A DNA stretch of 64,000 nt, taken from assembly GCA_000827325.1 (NCBI GenBank), contig KN832870.1, positions 2,232,001-2,296,000 of the forward strand, read 5' to 3'. This stretch comes from Oidiodendron maius Zn (Eukaryota > Ascomycota > Leotiomycetes > Myxotrichaceae). Position numbers and translations under genes: made by a program. Shown in pieces: positions 63,846 through 64,000 of this stretch. The notes beneath the pieces are model-generated. The model ran no database searches, was not told the DNA's origin, and saw only the letters and a list, made by a program, of their open reading frames with translations. Position 1 is the stretch's first letter; the number at the start of each line of letters is the position of its first letter.

Positions 63846-64000
63846 ATGCGCCTTCTAAACACCTCCACGCTCGCGCTTCACGAGTTCTTTGGCAATGCTA
63901 TCCCTCACTATGCAATCCTCTCTCACCGCTGGGGGACTGAAGAAGTTTCACTACAGGATCTTCGTGATGGAAAGTGCTCTGGCATGAAAGGATTCTCCAA
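63846..64000 (+). CDS. HET-domain (heterokaryon incompatibility) protein, 5' end only
   Basis: From ATG 63846 the frame is open to the window edge (51 codons). It reads MRLLNTSTLALHEFFGNAIP, HYAILSHRWGTEEVSLQDLR and DGKCSGMKGFSK. M-R-L-L-N-T, Y-A-I-L-S-H-x-W-G and E-V-(S/T)-x-x-D(L/I) are the hallmark opening of fungal HET-domain proteins (PF06985). These act in non-self recognition and can trigger cell death when incompatible alleles meet. The rest of the gene lies beyond the window, so its domain partners (ankyrin, TPR, NACHT) are unknown. The short visible part is why it escapes simple ORF calling. Confidence 0.85.
   Translation, partial: MRLLNTSTLALHEFFGNAIPHYAILSHRWGTEEVSLQDLRDGKCSGMKGFS

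Noticed and set aside
63622-63858. 78-codon plus frame just before the HET gene
   Set aside because: Overlaps the HET start in another frame and has no domain.

Overview
The window looks like filamentous ascomycete DNA (Pezizomycotina; a leotiomycete/Helotiales-type fungus is my inference from protein flavour). Supporting signs are 45-90 bp introns with GTRNGY-type donors and CTAAC/CTAAT branch sites, a Zn2Cys6 regulator, a GH7 cellulase, a HET-domain gene, a DASH subunit and short divergent promoters. No ribosomal RNA or convincing tRNA was found.

Layout. 1-8.3 kb: a small conserved gene, a 1,075-residue vWA+RBR ubiquitin-ligase-like gene and a two-exon membrane protein. 8.3-13.8 kb: gene-poor, with a MITE-like inverted-repeat element near 9.5 kb. 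13.8-20.3 kb: an AT-rich gene graveyard with broken pieces of a gamma-glutamylcyclotransferase-like gene, a DUF7924-type gene, a protein kinase, guanylate kinase, an unnamed conserved family and a TPR protein. They surround one intact SRR1-like gene, and there is telomere-like sequence plus an 18-G run. 20.4-34.7 kb: MFS transporter, hotdog thioesterase, secreted S10 carboxypeptidase, Frag1/DRAM/Sfk1 membrane protein, an acyl-CoA dehydrogenase followed by a Zn2Cys6 factor, and a small mitochondrial membrane protein.

35.5-43.4 kb is a compact housekeeping block: POP7, RAV2/Rogdi, NIPSNAP, ATP18, RRP40 and SSZ1, mostly in divergent pairs sharing promoters of 200-600 bp. 43.4-51.7 kb is gene-poor apart from a complete secreted GH7 cellobiohydrolase and two orphan ORFs, one of them split by a single in-frame TAG. 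A near-perfect 41-bp inverted repeat lies at 44.3-44.5 kb.

51.7-64 kb: lipoyl synthase, a dynamin-family gene, a secreted protein, the DASH subunit SPC19 divergent from a medium-chain reductase, proline dehydrogenase, and the start of a HET-domain gene cut by the window edge.

The most interesting observation is the dynamin-family gene (53485-56805). Six exons joined by in-phase introns give a GTPase whose GED is followed by a low-complexity tail with GLFG repeats and a C-terminal segment resembling the RAE1/Gle2-binding (GLEBS) motif of Nup98-type nucleoporins. I know of no described fungal protein with this layout, but I could not search. Functions are assigned by recognising motifs and family-like sequence by eye; no database search was run.
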